From Hydrocarboniclastica marina (GTDB lineage: Bacteria; Pseudomonadota; Gammaproteobacteria; Pseudomonadales; Oleiphilaceae), in the NCBI RefSeq assembly GCF_004851605.1, contig NZ_CP031093.1:682001-746000 (forward strand): DNA of 64,000 bases, written 5' to 3'. The position numbers and the translations under genes were made by a program. The notes under the pieces were generated by a model. The model saw only the letters and a program-made list of their open reading frames with translations, did no database searches and was not told the DNA's origin. Each line of letters begins with the position of its first letter. The stretch's first letter is position 1. Shown here one piece after another: positions 8,582-19,444 of the stretch.

Positions 8582-9607
8582 TCATCGAACCGTCTCAAAC
8601 AGTTCTTCGTAGTGTTGCAGGATGATGCTCTTGCTGAACTGACGATAGTAGTGAGCCCGGGCGTTGTCCGCGAGCTGCTGCCGTTCAGCCGGGTTCTGTA
8701 ACAGCTCTCGGATCGCTGTCGCAAGCGCGTCCGGTTTATCCACCGGGACCAGCAGGCCGGTAGTGCCGCTGTCTATCAGCTCGCCGGGACCCTGGGCCGC
8801 GGTCGCGACGATGGGACAACCATGGGCCCAGGATTCCAGAATAATAGAGCCCAGGCCTTCGTGTCGGGATGAGCATACGAATAGATCCACACTGCGCATG
8901 AGCGACGTAACATCCTGGCGCCAGCCCAGGAAGCGCACCCGGCTTTCCAGCCCCAGGTCCCGGCAAAGCTGCTGCAGCATAGGCTTCTCCGGGCCGTCGC
9001 CAGCCAGCCAGAGAACGGCATCAGTACAAAGCACCAACGCTTGCAGAAGGGTGTCGAAAGCCTTGTCGCGATGCAGCCTGCCTGCGCTGAGAATGACAGG
9101 GACGCCGGGGGGTGTGGCAAAGCTGGTGCGCGGCAAGGCTTCGGCTGGCGCCTCGTTGGCGAAGTTGGGGATTCGGAAAACCCGGTGAGAAGGCATCCCG
9201 CCCTGGACCAGGTAATCGCAGATGCCCGCCGAGTTACCCACCCAGAAGTCAGCGTGGCGGTGATACTTCAGGTCGTAGTAATTGCCCAGGCGGGAGACCA
9301 GTTTATAGCCTCCGCGTGGGGTGGCCTGGGTGGCCCTGTTCATCCACGCTAGCACGATATCGGGGTGGTAGGATCTGAGCGCTCGCCGAAAGTGCCAACG
9401 GTCGAGTTGGTGAACGACTCCGCCGAAGCGCCAGGTATCGACGCTTACCCCAGCAGCACGCAGGTCATCAACGCGACTGCCGGCATCGCGGATAAACGCA
9501 CGTTGCTGGATTCGTCCGCTCGCCTGTAGGCCGGTCGCCAGGCGGGTGAAGAATGCCTCTGCGCCGCCTTGTGCAGCGCCAGCCATAACCTGAGCTACCC
9601 GAACCAT
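8582..9607 (-). CDS. GT4-family glycosyltransferase
   Basis: The product has 341 residues with a GT-B fold. It has an N-terminal glycine loop (MAGAAQGGAEAF), a donor-domain start ILSAGRLHRDKAFD and the EX7E motif EGLGSIILE. It is shorter than the other GT4 enzymes here. ATG 9607 is chosen because it starts the family strand VRVAQVMAG and lies seven bases after the upstream stop; an earlier in-frame start at 9724 would run deep into the kinase-like gene. It is cytosolic or membrane-associated and likely adds one LPS core residue. Sugar specificity is unknown. Confidence 0.87.
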   Translation of the reverse strand: MVRVAQVMAGAAQGGAEAFFTRLATGLQASGRIQQRAFIRDAGSRVDDLRAAGVSVDTWRFGGVVHQLDRWHFRRALRSYHPDIVLAWMNRATQATPRGGYKLVSRLGNYYDLKYHRHADFWVGNSAGICDYLVQGGMPSHRVFRIPNFANEAPAEALPRTSFATPPGVPVILSAGRLHRDKAFDTLLQALVLCTDAVLWLAGDGPEKPMLQQLCRDLGLESRVRFLGWRQDVTSLMRSVDLFVCSSRHEGLGSIILESWAHGCPIVATAAQGPGELIDSGTTGLLVPVDKPDALATAIRELLQNPAERQQLADNARAHYYRQFSKSIILQHYEELFETVR

Positions 9608-9614
9608 GGTCTGC

Positions 9615-10313
9615 TCACGGTCCTTTGTCCTGTGGGTCAACGCGGCCGTCATGGAGCAGCAGACCCCGCAAGCCGGGGTAGACCCCGGTGTGCCGCGCTT
9701 CAAGCAGTCCGTCGATCCGCTCACGCAGATTCTTTACCTTGCGGCGAGCTTTGGCCCGGGCAAAATACGAGGGCAGCAGCGCCAAGGGAATCAGTGAAGA
9801 GCTGCCCAGTCCGTCGATCACCACGATCCGGCTAGCGCCACTGCGAGTCTGTTCTACCACCAGGTTGTGGAGCAACAGATCACGGGAGGGAACCGCCAGC
9901 TTCTCCCAGAAACTGCAGAGATCACCGATTGCACGGTCGCACTCAGGCGTCATGCCCCGGTCCCAGAGGAGTTTTTTCAGCGTCGATGCAATAGTGCCGT
10001 CCTCGTTACGGATCAGCTCGCTGATGAGTCCCGGCCCGTGGGAGGTCGCAACGAATCCATAGCAGCGGCTGACGTGGCGATAGATAGGCTCGCCGTAGCG
10101 CCTTGCCAGGCCGGTCATGACCGCGGCTTCTTCTCTGTTGTCGTCAAAACGCGATAACGGCTTGAGGTTTTTGGGAAAACCTTTCTGTCGGCGGCGCTCT
10201 TCCAGGCTAAAGTCCGGACGGCGCACTTTGATGCATCTCTCGGGATTTTCCGGATGCACGAAGCAGAGCCGGTTGCCGCCTTCGGCGAAGGGGTCCTGAA
10301 GTTGCAGGGTCAT
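9615..10313 (-). CDS. YrbL-family (PhoP-network type) kinase-fold protein
   Basis: The product has 232 residues. It resembles the YrbL family: an N-terminal strand-loop with GGNRLCFVHPENPERCIKV (an invariant-type Lys in CIKV), a central helix-rich segment and a late DLLLHNLVVE that looks like the catalytic loop of protein-kinase-like folds, followed by IVVIDGLG as the DFG-like Asp. In LPS clusters such proteins may phosphorylate core sugars. It overlaps the upstream GT4 by four bases and is clearly part of the LPS operon. A core heptose or Kdo kinase role is inference. Confidence 0.75.
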   Translation of the reverse strand: MTLQLQDPFAEGGNRLCFVHPENPERCIKVRRPDFSLEERRRQKGFPKNLKPLSRFDDNREEAAVMTGLARRYGEPIYRHVSRCYGFVATSHGPGLISELIRNEDGTIASTLKKLLWDRGMTPECDRAIGDLCSFWEKLAVPSRDLLLHNLVVEQTRSGASRIVVIDGLGSSSLIPLALLPSYFARAKARRKVKNLRERIDGLLEARHTGVYPGLRGLLLHDGRVDPQDKGP

Positions 10314-11431
10314 GGCTGTCCCATGTCCAGCTGTCTAATGCCCAGAAGGCGCTCGTAGACGCCGAGCGTGGCTTCAAACTGATGATCCAGTGTCAACTCA
10401 GCAGGAATGGTAAAGTCGGGGGTACGGTCCAGCAGGGCCAGCAGGCGATCCACGTAGGCCTCCAGGTCATCAGCCGGCACAAGGCCCTCGGGAAAACAAG
10501 CCGTGAGTGTCTCACCCGCGCCGCCCCTGTCGTATGCTACGACTTTGGTTCCGGTCGCCAATGCTTCGGTCAGGGTGCGGCCGAATGGCTCGGGTTTGGA
10601 GGAGAGGTGGCAGGTTATCTCAGCGAGCCGGTAAAACTGGTCTATGTCGTCCCGATGACCTACAAACGTAACCTCGTTTTGAAGGCCCGACTGACGGGAC
10701 TGGGCTTCAAGCTCTCGCCGGTAATGCTGTTTTGAGGGCTCGGCTTCGCCCAGTATGACTCCGTGGCAGTCCGGCGCCTCGGTCTTTAATCGGGCCATGA
10801 CCCGCAGGAAGTCTGCCTGACCCTTCCAGCGGGACAGGCGGCCGGGCATCAGGATGATGCGCTTGCCCTCCAGTTGGGGATAGTCTGCGTAAAGCGCTCG
10901 CCGCCAACGCTCATCTGGCGGGCCGGGAAAGAAAACGGTGGGATCGAAACCGCGGGGGATTACCGTGATTCTGTTGGGCTCAACGGCGTAGTGGGTGACA
11001 ATGTATCTTTCAACGCAACGGGACACCGCTATCAGGTGCTCAGCCCGGGCCATTACAGCGCTGTAGCGATTGACCGAGTAAAGCCCGTGGAACGTGCTGA
11101 CTAGCCGCGGGCGCCCCTCTGGCGCGAGCTTGCGCCAGGCTAACCAGACGATCCAGGCGGGCAGCCGCGAGCGCACGTGGACAATATCCGGACGAAGCTC
11201 AGCCAGCAGCTGGCGCACGGGCCGAATCTGGCCGAGGGAAGCCAGTGACTTGCGGTGAACCGGCTGCAGCAGGTGGAGGCTGCCTTCCCGTTCGAGTTGC
11301 GGAACCAGACGACCTCCCGCAGACATCACGAACGACTCATGGCCCCGTCGAATCAGCTCCCGGGCAAGCTCTACGGTGCCGCGTTCGACCCCGCCACTGT
11401 TCAGCGCCGGTAGAACCTGCAAAACTCTCAT
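10310..11431 (-). CDS. GT4-family glycosyltransferase
   Basis: The product has 373 residues. It starts MRVLQVLPALNSGGVERGT, the classic GT4 N-terminal motif, and carries ILMPGRLSRWKGQ and the EX7E motif EPFGRTLTE. ATG 11431 overlaps the upstream stop by four bases (ATGA), which supports it over the longer frame to 11488. It is expected to build the LPS core or O-unit at the cytosolic face. Its neighbours are an ELM1-like gene upstream and the YrbL-like gene downstream. Confidence 0.88.
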   Translation of the reverse strand: MRVLQVLPALNSGGVERGTVELARELIRRGHESFVMSAGGRLVPQLEREGSLHLLQPVHRKSLASLGQIRPVRQLLAELRPDIVHVRSRLPAWIVWLAWRKLAPEGRPRLVSTFHGLYSVNRYSAVMARAEHLIAVSRCVERYIVTHYAVEPNRITVIPRGFDPTVFFPGPPDERWRRALYADYPQLEGKRIILMPGRLSRWKGQADFLRVMARLKTEAPDCHGVILGEAEPSKQHYRRELEAQSRQSGLQNEVTFVGHRDDIDQFYRLAEITCHLSSKPEPFGRTLTEALATGTKVVAYDRGGAGETLTACFPEGLVPADDLEAYVDRLLALLDRTPDFTIPAELTLDHQFEATLGVYERLLGIRQLDMGQP

Positions 11432-12363
11432 TCCGGTCTGCGGTGCCAGCGGAACAGGACCCAGCGTGCGGCCCGATCCGCCTCCCACAGCGGCGGTACA
11501 GTCGAAGCTTCAGTCTTGAGGAGCGCCATGCGGTCGGTCCAGGGTGCCAGTCGGCCGTTGCGTTCAAGGTCACTGAGACTCTCGGCCATACGACTGTTAT
11601 TGGCCGGCTCCAGGTCCAGCAGCCCAGTAGGACGCCCGGACGTAAGCGCCTCGTAGACCATGGAGATACTGTCTGGAGATACCCAGACGACCCGTGCCTG
11701 CTCCAGAGCTTCAATCACCCATTCCGGGTCCGTTTCGTCATGGTGGTAGAAACTGAGGTTGGGCAGGTTTGACTTCTGCACACGCCGGATGAAGGAGTCA
11801 GGGGTGCGACGGGATGAGCTCAAAGACCACTGCCAGTCCTGAAACTGCTCGCTGAGCGTGACCACCTGCTGGTAAACAATATCGTCGTCCCAGACAAAGT
11901 GACGGGAAGGACCGCCAGCCAGAATCAGGCCACGGGGCTCATCAACCGATGGCCTGTTCGGCTTGACCGCATTCAGCACACCCTTGGTGATCAGGATGTT
12001 CTCCAGCTCAGGCGGATTGTCGTGGGCGGGGACAATCGCAGCGTCAATCCAGTTGTAGGGGAAAGCCGGGCGCATCAGCAGCACCGTGAGTGCTTTACTG
12101 CGCCGCAGAGAGAGCAGGAGCCTGTGGGTACCGGTGCCCGCCGCAACAATGATGTCGGGCCTGGGCAAGTCCATCTGCGGACCTATTCCAAGCAGTGCCC
12201 GCCAAAGCGGCACGGGAAACTTTCCCGCGTCAATCCAGACCAGCTGAGCCTCGGTGAGCGCTTGCAATCGCTCGCCCAGGCCCTGCAGTTGGCTGCGGTG
12301 GCCGGGCTTCTGGTCGGTGAGGAGCCAGACTACGGGCGGATGCAGGTAGCTGATCTCACTCAT
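11428..12363 (-). CDS. ELM1/GT-B-like family protein
   Basis: The product has 311 residues. It matches the bacterial family annotated as mitochondrial fission ELM1-like: VVWLLTDQKPGHRSQLQGL at the N-terminus, DIIVAAGTGTH, then ILAGGPSRHFVWD and WVSPDSISMVYEA near the C-terminus. The pattern is that of a GT-B glycosyltransferase-like fold without an EX7E motif. Bacterial members often lie in LPS clusters, as here between an LpxL-type gene and a GT4 gene with overlaps on both sides. It has no signal peptide or membrane helix. A glycosyltransferase role is likely but the reaction is unknown. Confidence 0.82.
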   Translation of the reverse strand: MSEISYLHPPVVWLLTDQKPGHRSQLQGLGERLQALTEAQLVWIDAGKFPVPLWRALLGIGPQMDLPRPDIIVAAGTGTHRLLLSLRRSKALTVLLMRPAFPYNWIDAAIVPAHDNPPELENILITKGVLNAVKPNRPSVDEPRGLILAGGPSRHFVWDDDIVYQQVVTLSEQFQDWQWSLSSSRRTPDSFIRRVQKSNLPNLSFYHHDETDPEWVIEALEQARVVWVSPDSISMVYEALTSGRPTGLLDLEPANNSRMAESLSDLERNGRLAPWTDRMALLKTEASTVPPLWEADRAARWVLFRWHRRPE

Positions 12364-13316
12364 TGCTCATCCTTGGCCTTCGGTTGCTTGTAAGGATTGA
12401 CCTCTGAGGGGTCCGGCCGGGTCTTGAAGCGCCGGTGCATCCATAAATACTGGTCCGGGTGGGTCCGTACTTCCTGCTCGATAACGGTATTGATGCGAGT
12501 GGCATCGTCGAGGTCATCGCCGCTCGGAAAGCCAGCCAGGGCCGGTCGGAAGTGTATATCGTAGCCGACTGAACCTTTGCGGCGAAAGTGACTGAAAGGT
12601 ACCACAGCGCAACCGGTTCGGGCGGCGATGCGCCCAGTTGCGGTAATGCTGGCAGCCGGCACGCCGAAAAAGGGCGCAAACACGCTACCCCGGCGGCCGT
12701 AGTCCTGATCCGGTGCGTACCAGACGATCCGGTTGGCTTGCAGTCGGCGGAAAAGGCCGCGTAAATCGTGCCGGCCCAGTGCGACCCCGTAGCGCTGTTC
12801 CCGGGAACGCGTCATTATGGCGTTCACCAGCGGATTGTTGTGGTCCCGCTGCATGACGTCCGCCTCTATAAAGAGCGAGATGAGGCTGCCGCCGAGGTCC
12901 AGCGTGCTGTAGTGCCCGCCCAGCAGCAAAACGCCTTTTCCTTTTTTCAGCGCCGCCTCGACGTGCTCATAACCATGCACTTGCGTGTATTTTCGCAGGG
13001 ATTCGGGCTTGCGAAACCAGGCCGTCCCCACTTCCATCAAGCCAATGCCGTTGGACCGGAAGGTCTGCCGCACCAGTTTTGCCTGTTCGTCAGTGCTGAG
13101 TTCGGGAAAACAGAGACGGATGTTGATTTCCGTGATGCGGCGGCGCTGGGCCATTGTGAGGTGGGCGAGATTACCGATTCCCTGACCCAGCCACCACTGC
13201 ACTGCCATAGGCAACTGCGCCATCACCCACATGCAGGCCATGCCCAGCCAGGTAGGCCACCAGCGCGGGTGCCAGTAGTGGCTCAATTGCGTATTCCGGG
13301 GGGCGCGCTTGCTCAC
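12360..13316 (-). CDS. LpxL-type lauroyl (Kdo-dependent) lipid A acyltransferase
   Basis: The product has 318 residues, near the usual 306-323. The active-site HX4D appears as HYSTLD, followed by APDQDYG and VFAPFFGVPA, as in LpxL. Two hydrophobic stretches (about 20-55) tether it to the inner membrane. It is the first gene of the minus-strand LPS run and diverges from waaA, with 140 bases between the two starts that probably hold both promoters. This copy has the classical HX4D, while the second copy at 7581 has HX4E. Which acyl chain it transfers cannot be read. Confidence 0.9.
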   Translation of the reverse strand: MSKRAPRNTQLSHYWHPRWWPTWLGMACMWVMAQLPMAVQWWLGQGIGNLAHLTMAQRRRITEINIRLCFPELSTDEQAKLVRQTFRSNGIGLMEVGTAWFRKPESLRKYTQVHGYEHVEAALKKGKGVLLLGGHYSTLDLGGSLISLFIEADVMQRDHNNPLVNAIMTRSREQRYGVALGRHDLRGLFRRLQANRIVWYAPDQDYGRRGSVFAPFFGVPAASITATGRIAARTGCAVVPFSHFRRKGSVGYDIHFRPALAGFPSGDDLDDATRINTVIEQEVRTHPDQYLWMHRRFKTRPDPSEVNPYKQPKAKDEQ

Positions 13317-13456
13317 GTGGTTCTCTGTTGCCGGTGTTGGGGGAGCAGTTTATCAGTTTGGAGCAGTGCTTGGCCTCAGTCTGCGCTCATAAGTGGCCGG
13401 GCTTTGGTAGAATTGTCCCTGTTTTCCAGTATGAGCCGCCCCGAAAGGATCTGTTG

Positions 13457-14719
13457 ATGGCGTTGTTTGTCTATTCACTGCTGATCTGCCTGGCGCTTCC
13501 GTTTGTGCTATTCAAGCTCTGGTGGCGAAGCCGGCATGATCCAGTGCTACGCCAGCACTGGCGCGAGCGGCTGGGCTACGTCAGGTGCTCCAGTCACCCC
13601 GTCCTTTGGGTCCACGCCGTTTCAGTGGGAGAGACGATCGCCGCGGCACCGCTGGTGAAAGCGCTCCGGGCGCGTCATCCGCAGGCATGTATTCTTGTGA
13701 CCGCGATGACCCATACCGGTCGCGAACGTGCCCAGGCGCTCTTTGGCGATAGCGTCGACTATGCATATGTGCCCTATGACTACCCTGGTGCTATCGCACG
13801 GTTTCTGGAGCGGGTCCGGCCACGGGTACTTATTGTGATGGAAACCGAACTCTGGCCCAACATCATCACCCGTACCAAGGCGGCTGGAACGCCGGTCATT
13901 GTTGCAAATGCCCGACTTTCCGAGCGTTCTGCCCGGGGCTATCGCCGGGTCAGTTGGCTTTCGCGTGCCCTTTTTGCCCAGCTCGACTGGGTTGCGGCCC
14001 AGGCTGAAGCTGACGCACGGCGCTATATCGACGTAGGCGCGAGACCGGATGCGGTCGCGGTTACGGGCAGCGTCAAATTTGACATCACTGTTTCGGAAAC
14101 CGTTCGGCAGCAAAGCCGTGCGTTGCGAACCCAGTTGGGCGAAACCCGCCCCGTCTGGATCGCAGCCAGTACCCACGAGGGGGAGGATGAGCAGTTGCTG
14201 CGTGTCCACCATGCCGTGCTCCAGCGCTGGCCAGAAGCACTTATGATCCTTGTGCCCAGGCACCCCGAGCGCTTCCGTTCCGTTGCACGTCTGGTGAAAG
14301 AAGAAGGGTACAGTTTGGCCCGGCGCTCCCGCGAAGACTCCGCATGCACCGCGCAGGTGTACCTGGGCGACACTATGGGTGAATTGCTGATGCTGTTCGG
14401 GGTTGCTGACGCTGCGTTCATAGGCGGCTCGCTCATCACGCGGGGCGGGCACAATCCGCTGGAGGCAGCTGCGTGGGGAATCCCGGTCCTGACTGGCCCC
14501 CATGTTTTCAATTTTATTGATGTTTTCGAACGGTTGGACGAAGGCGGCGGGCTTGTTCGCATAGCTTCAAGTAAGGAGCTCGAACAACATCTGGTCAAGC
14601 TGCTCGGTGACAGGCGCTACCGCGAGACTATCGGGACTAACGGCGCAGCGGTTCTTGAGGCTAACCAGGGGGCGCTCCAGCGGCTGCTCCAGGGCATCGA
14701 AGCACGGATAGATCCATAG
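13457..14719 (+). CDS. waaA: 3-deoxy-D-manno-octulosonic acid (Kdo) transferase
   Basis: The product has 420 residues, the family length. It has an N-terminal membrane anchor (MALFVYSLLICLALPFVLF), LWVHAVSVGETIAAAPL with the catalytic Glu, METELWPNI, and the nucleotide-site segment GGHNPLEAAAWGIPVL near the end. WaaA moves Kdo from CMP-Kdo to lipid IVA at the inner-membrane cytosolic face. ATG 13457 has GAAAGGAT at 13443-13450; an earlier in-frame start at 13328 lies in the intergenic region. It stands beside the lipid A acyltransferase it feeds. It ends in a strong hairpin shared with tolC. Confidence 0.95.
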   Translation: MALFVYSLLICLALPFVLFKLWWRSRHDPVLRQHWRERLGYVRCSSHPVLWVHAVSVGETIAAAPLVKALRARHPQACILVTAMTHTGRERAQALFGDSVDYAYVPYDYPGAIARFLERVRPRVLIVMETELWPNIITRTKAAGTPVIVANARLSERSARGYRRVSWLSRALFAQLDWVAAQAEADARRYIDVGARPDAVAVTGSVKFDITVSETVRQQSRALRTQLGETRPVWIAASTHEGEDEQLLRVHHAVLQRWPEALMILVPRHPERFRSVARLVKEEGYSLARRSREDSACTAQVYLGDTMGELLMLFGVADAAFIGGSLITRGGHNPLEAAAWGIPVLTGPHVFNFIDVFERLDEGGGLVRIASSKELEQHLVKLLGDRRYRETIGTNGAAVLEANQGALQRLLQGIEARIDP

Positions 14720-14730
14720 CAGTCGTTGAG

Positions 14731-14761
14731 GCCAGACCGTGTGCGACGCGCACGGTCTGGC
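14731..14761. terminator. Long hairpin between convergent waaA and tolC
   Basis: An inverted repeat of up to 15 bp (GCCAGACCGTGTGCG and its complement, with one G-T wobble) folds around a short loop centred at 14746. No T tract follows on either strand, so it is a possible bidirectional, non-canonical terminator or mRNA-end stabiliser for the two convergent genes. Confidence 0.6.
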
Positions 14762-14786
14762 ACCGTCTGGAGCAGTCGGTTAGCCG

Positions 14787-16187
14787 TTACCTGCGCCGCG
14801 CACCACCTGGGCGCGCCTGGCTGGGTTCGACTGATTCGGCTTCTTCCTGTACCTGCTGGGCCAAGGCCTCAATCCCGGGTGCCGAAGCGCTGACCCAGCG
14901 GTTAAGTTCTCGCACGTCCAGCGGACTTAGCGTGCCGGCTGCCTGTTTCAGGCTCAGCGTATTGAGCACATAGTCGTAGCGTGCATTGGCAAAATTGCTC
15001 AGGGCGAGATAGAACTGCCGCTCGGCATCCAGCACCTCGACGATGTTGCGTGTGCCGACCCGATAGCCTGCGCGGGTGGCGTCAAGCGCACTGCGCCGGG
15101 AAATAATGCTCTGGCGCAACGAACTTATGCTCTGGATATTGGTGGTAATACTGCGAAACAGGCTACGGGTGTCCAGCGCGACGTTGCGGCGCGTCGTCTC
15201 GAGAATAGCTTCCGACTGCTCGACAAGTGCGTCGGTACGACGAACCGCCGCCTGTGTCCCGCCACCGCTGTAAAGCGGAACATTTAGCCTCAGGCCAATG
15301 GTGGCGCCGTCCTGGTCGCGGTTCAGTTGTGAGGCGGCCCCATTGACTTTATTGCTCGACAGGTTTGCCGTCAGGTCCAGGGTCGGCAAATGACCAGCGC
15401 GGGCCGAGTCGTGGAATTTTTCCTGAACCTCGGTCTGAAACTGAGCTGCCTTGATCTGCCAGTTCTGGGCCAGCGCAACCTCGGCCCAGGCCGAAGGGTC
15501 TGCCGGCTGCGGCGGCACTATCGGGAAGTCCTGTTCCAGTTTGTCGAGACGGCCGTGATACTGGCCGGTCAGTCGCGCGAGGGATTCGGACGCAATGTCC
15601 AGATCACTTTCCGCCGTAATGCGCTGGGTTTTTACATCATCGTAGGCCGCCTGGGCTTCGAGAACTTCAGTCACCGCGATCAGACCGACATCGTAGCGCT
15701 CTTCTGATTGTTCAAACTGACGTTTGACAGCCGCCTCAGCTGACCGGGCGGCGTCAAGGATGTCCTGCGCCCTCAAGACATTGAAGTAAGCGTTGGCAAC
15801 ATTAAGGATGAGCTCCTGCTGGGCCAGTGAGAGCTCCGCCTCTGCCTGCAGGCTCTGCTTCTGCGAAGCCCTGTAGTCGAAGTAGCTGCTGGCACGGAAA
15901 AGCGGCTGCGTCAGTTCCAGGCCGAACCCAAACGTGCTGAACCCGTCTCTTTCAGCACCCTCTGCGTCCTGCTCGGTGATCGCTGCCTCGCCGTAGGCGT
16001 TGAGTTGGGGTAGCAGCAGCGCTCGAACCTGGTCGGATGCCGCCAACTGGGCCGTGTAGGAGGCCCGATCTGCGGCCAGTTCGGAATCGTAGGCCAGGGA
16101 TTGCTCGTAAACCGTTAGCAGGTCTACCGCACTGGCGGAAGTAGCTGATAAGGCTGCGACCAGGCTAACCAGAAGGCGCTTTTTCAT
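14787..16187 (-). CDS. tolC: TolC-family outer-membrane channel protein
   Basis: The product has 466 residues with a Sec signal peptide (MKKRLLVSLVAALSATSASA, cut before VDLL). It has the two OEP repeats, each with a long coiled-coil helix set, the N-terminal TVYEQSLAYDSEL start and VGTRNIVEVLDAERQFYLA near residue 375. TolC trimers form the outer-membrane exit duct for RND, ABC and MFS pumps. I start at ATG 16187 since it opens the signal peptide; the longer frame runs into the thiC leader. The RND pump at 33991-38486 has no OMF gene of its own and could use this one. Confidence 0.93.
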   Translation of the reverse strand: MKKRLLVSLVAALSATSASAVDLLTVYEQSLAYDSELAADRASYTAQLAASDQVRALLLPQLNAYGEAAITEQDAEGAERDGFSTFGFGLELTQPLFRASSYFDYRASQKQSLQAEAELSLAQQELILNVANAYFNVLRAQDILDAARSAEAAVKRQFEQSEERYDVGLIAVTEVLEAQAAYDDVKTQRITAESDLDIASESLARLTGQYHGRLDKLEQDFPIVPPQPADPSAWAEVALAQNWQIKAAQFQTEVQEKFHDSARAGHLPTLDLTANLSSNKVNGAASQLNRDQDGATIGLRLNVPLYSGGGTQAAVRRTDALVEQSEAILETTRRNVALDTRSLFRSITTNIQSISSLRQSIISRRSALDATRAGYRVGTRNIVEVLDAERQFYLALSNFANARYDYVLNTLSLKQAAGTLSPLDVRELNRWVSASAPGIEALAQQVQEEAESVEPSQARPGGARRR

Positions 16188-16424
16188 GAAAACCTCGAAA
16201 TGTAAATGCCGGGGTGCCCGCGACCTGTACTGCGGTGTGCGAGGCGAGGCGCTGGCCCAGGAGAAGCCCTGATTTCGGTAGGCCCGCGCGAAAATTGACC
16301 CATTATGGACAAATAGACACTCAATCTCTAGCCGTGTTGAGACTAAATCCCAACAGTGCACTCGGCAAGTGACTGATGTGAGGCCATAGGCAGCTGGCTG
16401 ATCCGCTGCTAGACTCGGCGTTGT
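16188..16424. other. Intergenic region between tolC and the TPP riboswitch
   Basis: This 237-bp stretch separates the divergent tolC and thiC units and must hold both promoters. A CATAAT hexamer lies on the minus strand near 16303, with no convincing -35 at the right distance. No RNA gene or small ORF is supported. Confidence 0.4.
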
Positions 16425-16590
16425 CTTGACGGGGTGCTGGGACCGCGATTCTGGTTGTAGAACGACCATGCGGTACCGGCTGAGATTGCGAGTGCCTTTG
16501 GATGGCGAAGCTCAATTGAAGAGTTTCGCCGGCCAGAGGCCACGGCAGAACCCGCAGACCTGATCCGGTTAATACCGGCGTAGGGATTCG
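16425..16590 (+). ncRNA. TPP riboswitch (THI element) ahead of thiC
   Basis: The leader carries the conserved THI-box pieces in order: GGGGTGC at 16431-16437, CTGAGA at 16480-16485, and ACCTGATCCGGTTAATACC through GGCGTAGGGA at about 16558-16586. A variable P3 extension lies between the last two. Binding of thiamine pyrophosphate in this class lowers expression of the downstream gene. The aptamer ends about 190 bases before the thiC start, leaving room for an expression platform. No clear terminator hairpin is seen, so control of translation or an alternative fold is possible. Confidence 0.92.
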
Positions 16591-16770
16591 AGATAGGGTG
16601 TTCGGTGCGATAGGTTCACGTGTCCATGAAGTCGCGGAAATCAGTTCAGTTAACCACCGTATGCCGTAGTGAACCCCTTCCAGTTCTGCGAACACGCCCG
16701 TTCCTGCCCGCAAGAGAGGCCGTCGCCAACGAATATATTCGTCTGGCTGGTAAATTCATTCTCTCCTTAG

Positions 16771-18657
<1,887 letters not shown>

Positions 18658-18808
18658 CTCGTCAGTTTGCATGGCCCCGTGTCCCATGCGTTGTTTCGAG
18701 GGGTTTTCGCCTCAGGGAAAGACGCGGTGGACCGGGGCCCGGAAGGTTACCGGAACAGCCGCGTGGGGCACTAGTCTATAATGACGGGAACACAGTTCCG
18801 GAGAGTCT

Positions 18809-19444
18809 ATGACCGATGAAACTCTGAACCAACGCCAGATGACCCATGGTGACGTCGATGTCAGCAAGCGGGAGGCGGTCTTTGAAGGCTTCTTCAAAGT
18901 CGAGCGGCTTTCACTGCGGCATCGGCTTTTTCGCGGCGACTGGAGCCCGGTCTTCCAGCGTGAACTGTTCATCCGGCCCGACGCCACGTGTGTGCTGCCT
19001 TACGATCCGGATCGGGATGAGGTCGTCCTGATTGAGCAGTTCCGCGCCGGCGCCCTGGGTAGAGAGCAGGCGCCCTGGTTGCTGGAACTAGTCGCGGGTA
19101 TTCACGACAAGGACGAGGACCCGGTCGAGGTGGCCAGACGCGAGGCCGAGGAGGAGGCCGGGCTGACATTGGGCGAGGTTGAGCCGGTATTGAGTTATCT
19201 CGTCTCCCCGGGTGGCAGCGATGAATTCGTCCATCTTTACTGCGGGCGAGTCGACGCCGCGGGTGCCGGGGGAATTCATGGGCTGGATGAAGAGAACGAA
19301 GATATCCGCGTCCATGTCATGCCCGCCCAGCAGGCTATTGACCTGATCGGCACCACTCGGGTCAACAATGCCGCCGCCCTGATCACCTTACAGTGGTTCG
19401 CGGCCCATCGGTCGGCGCTCAGGCAGAAGTGGCTGGGCCAATGA
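18809..19444 (+). CDS. nudF: ADP-ribose pyrophosphatase (Nudix)
   Basis: The product has 211 residues, close to E. coli NudF (209). The Nudix box runs from Gly97 to Gly118 with GX5E, then REAEEEAG. YPDRD-type and LIEQFRAGAL segments match the ADPRase dimer family, as does LLELVAGIHD just before the box. It hydrolyses ADP-ribose to AMP and ribose-5-phosphate in the cytosol. It is followed by a DUF1249 gene with ATGA overlap and then by cpdA, an arrangement common in gammaproteobacteria (nudF-yqiB-cpdA). GGAGAG lies just before the ATG. Confidence 0.92.
   Translation: MTDETLNQRQMTHGDVDVSKREAVFEGFFKVERLSLRHRLFRGDWSPVFQRELFIRPDATCVLPYDPDRDEVVLIEQFRAGALGREQAPWLLELVAGIHDKDEDPVEVARREAEEEAGLTLGEVEPVLSYLVSPGGSDEFVHLYCGRVDAAGAGGIHGLDEENEDIRVHVMPAQQAIDLIGTTRVNNAAALITLQWFAAHRSALRQKWLGQ

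Noticed and set aside
13622-14503. Long open frame antisense to waaA (293 codons)
   Set aside because: The waaA product on the other strand has full family motifs and length; the antisense frame has no recognisable domain and is a GC-rich shadow.
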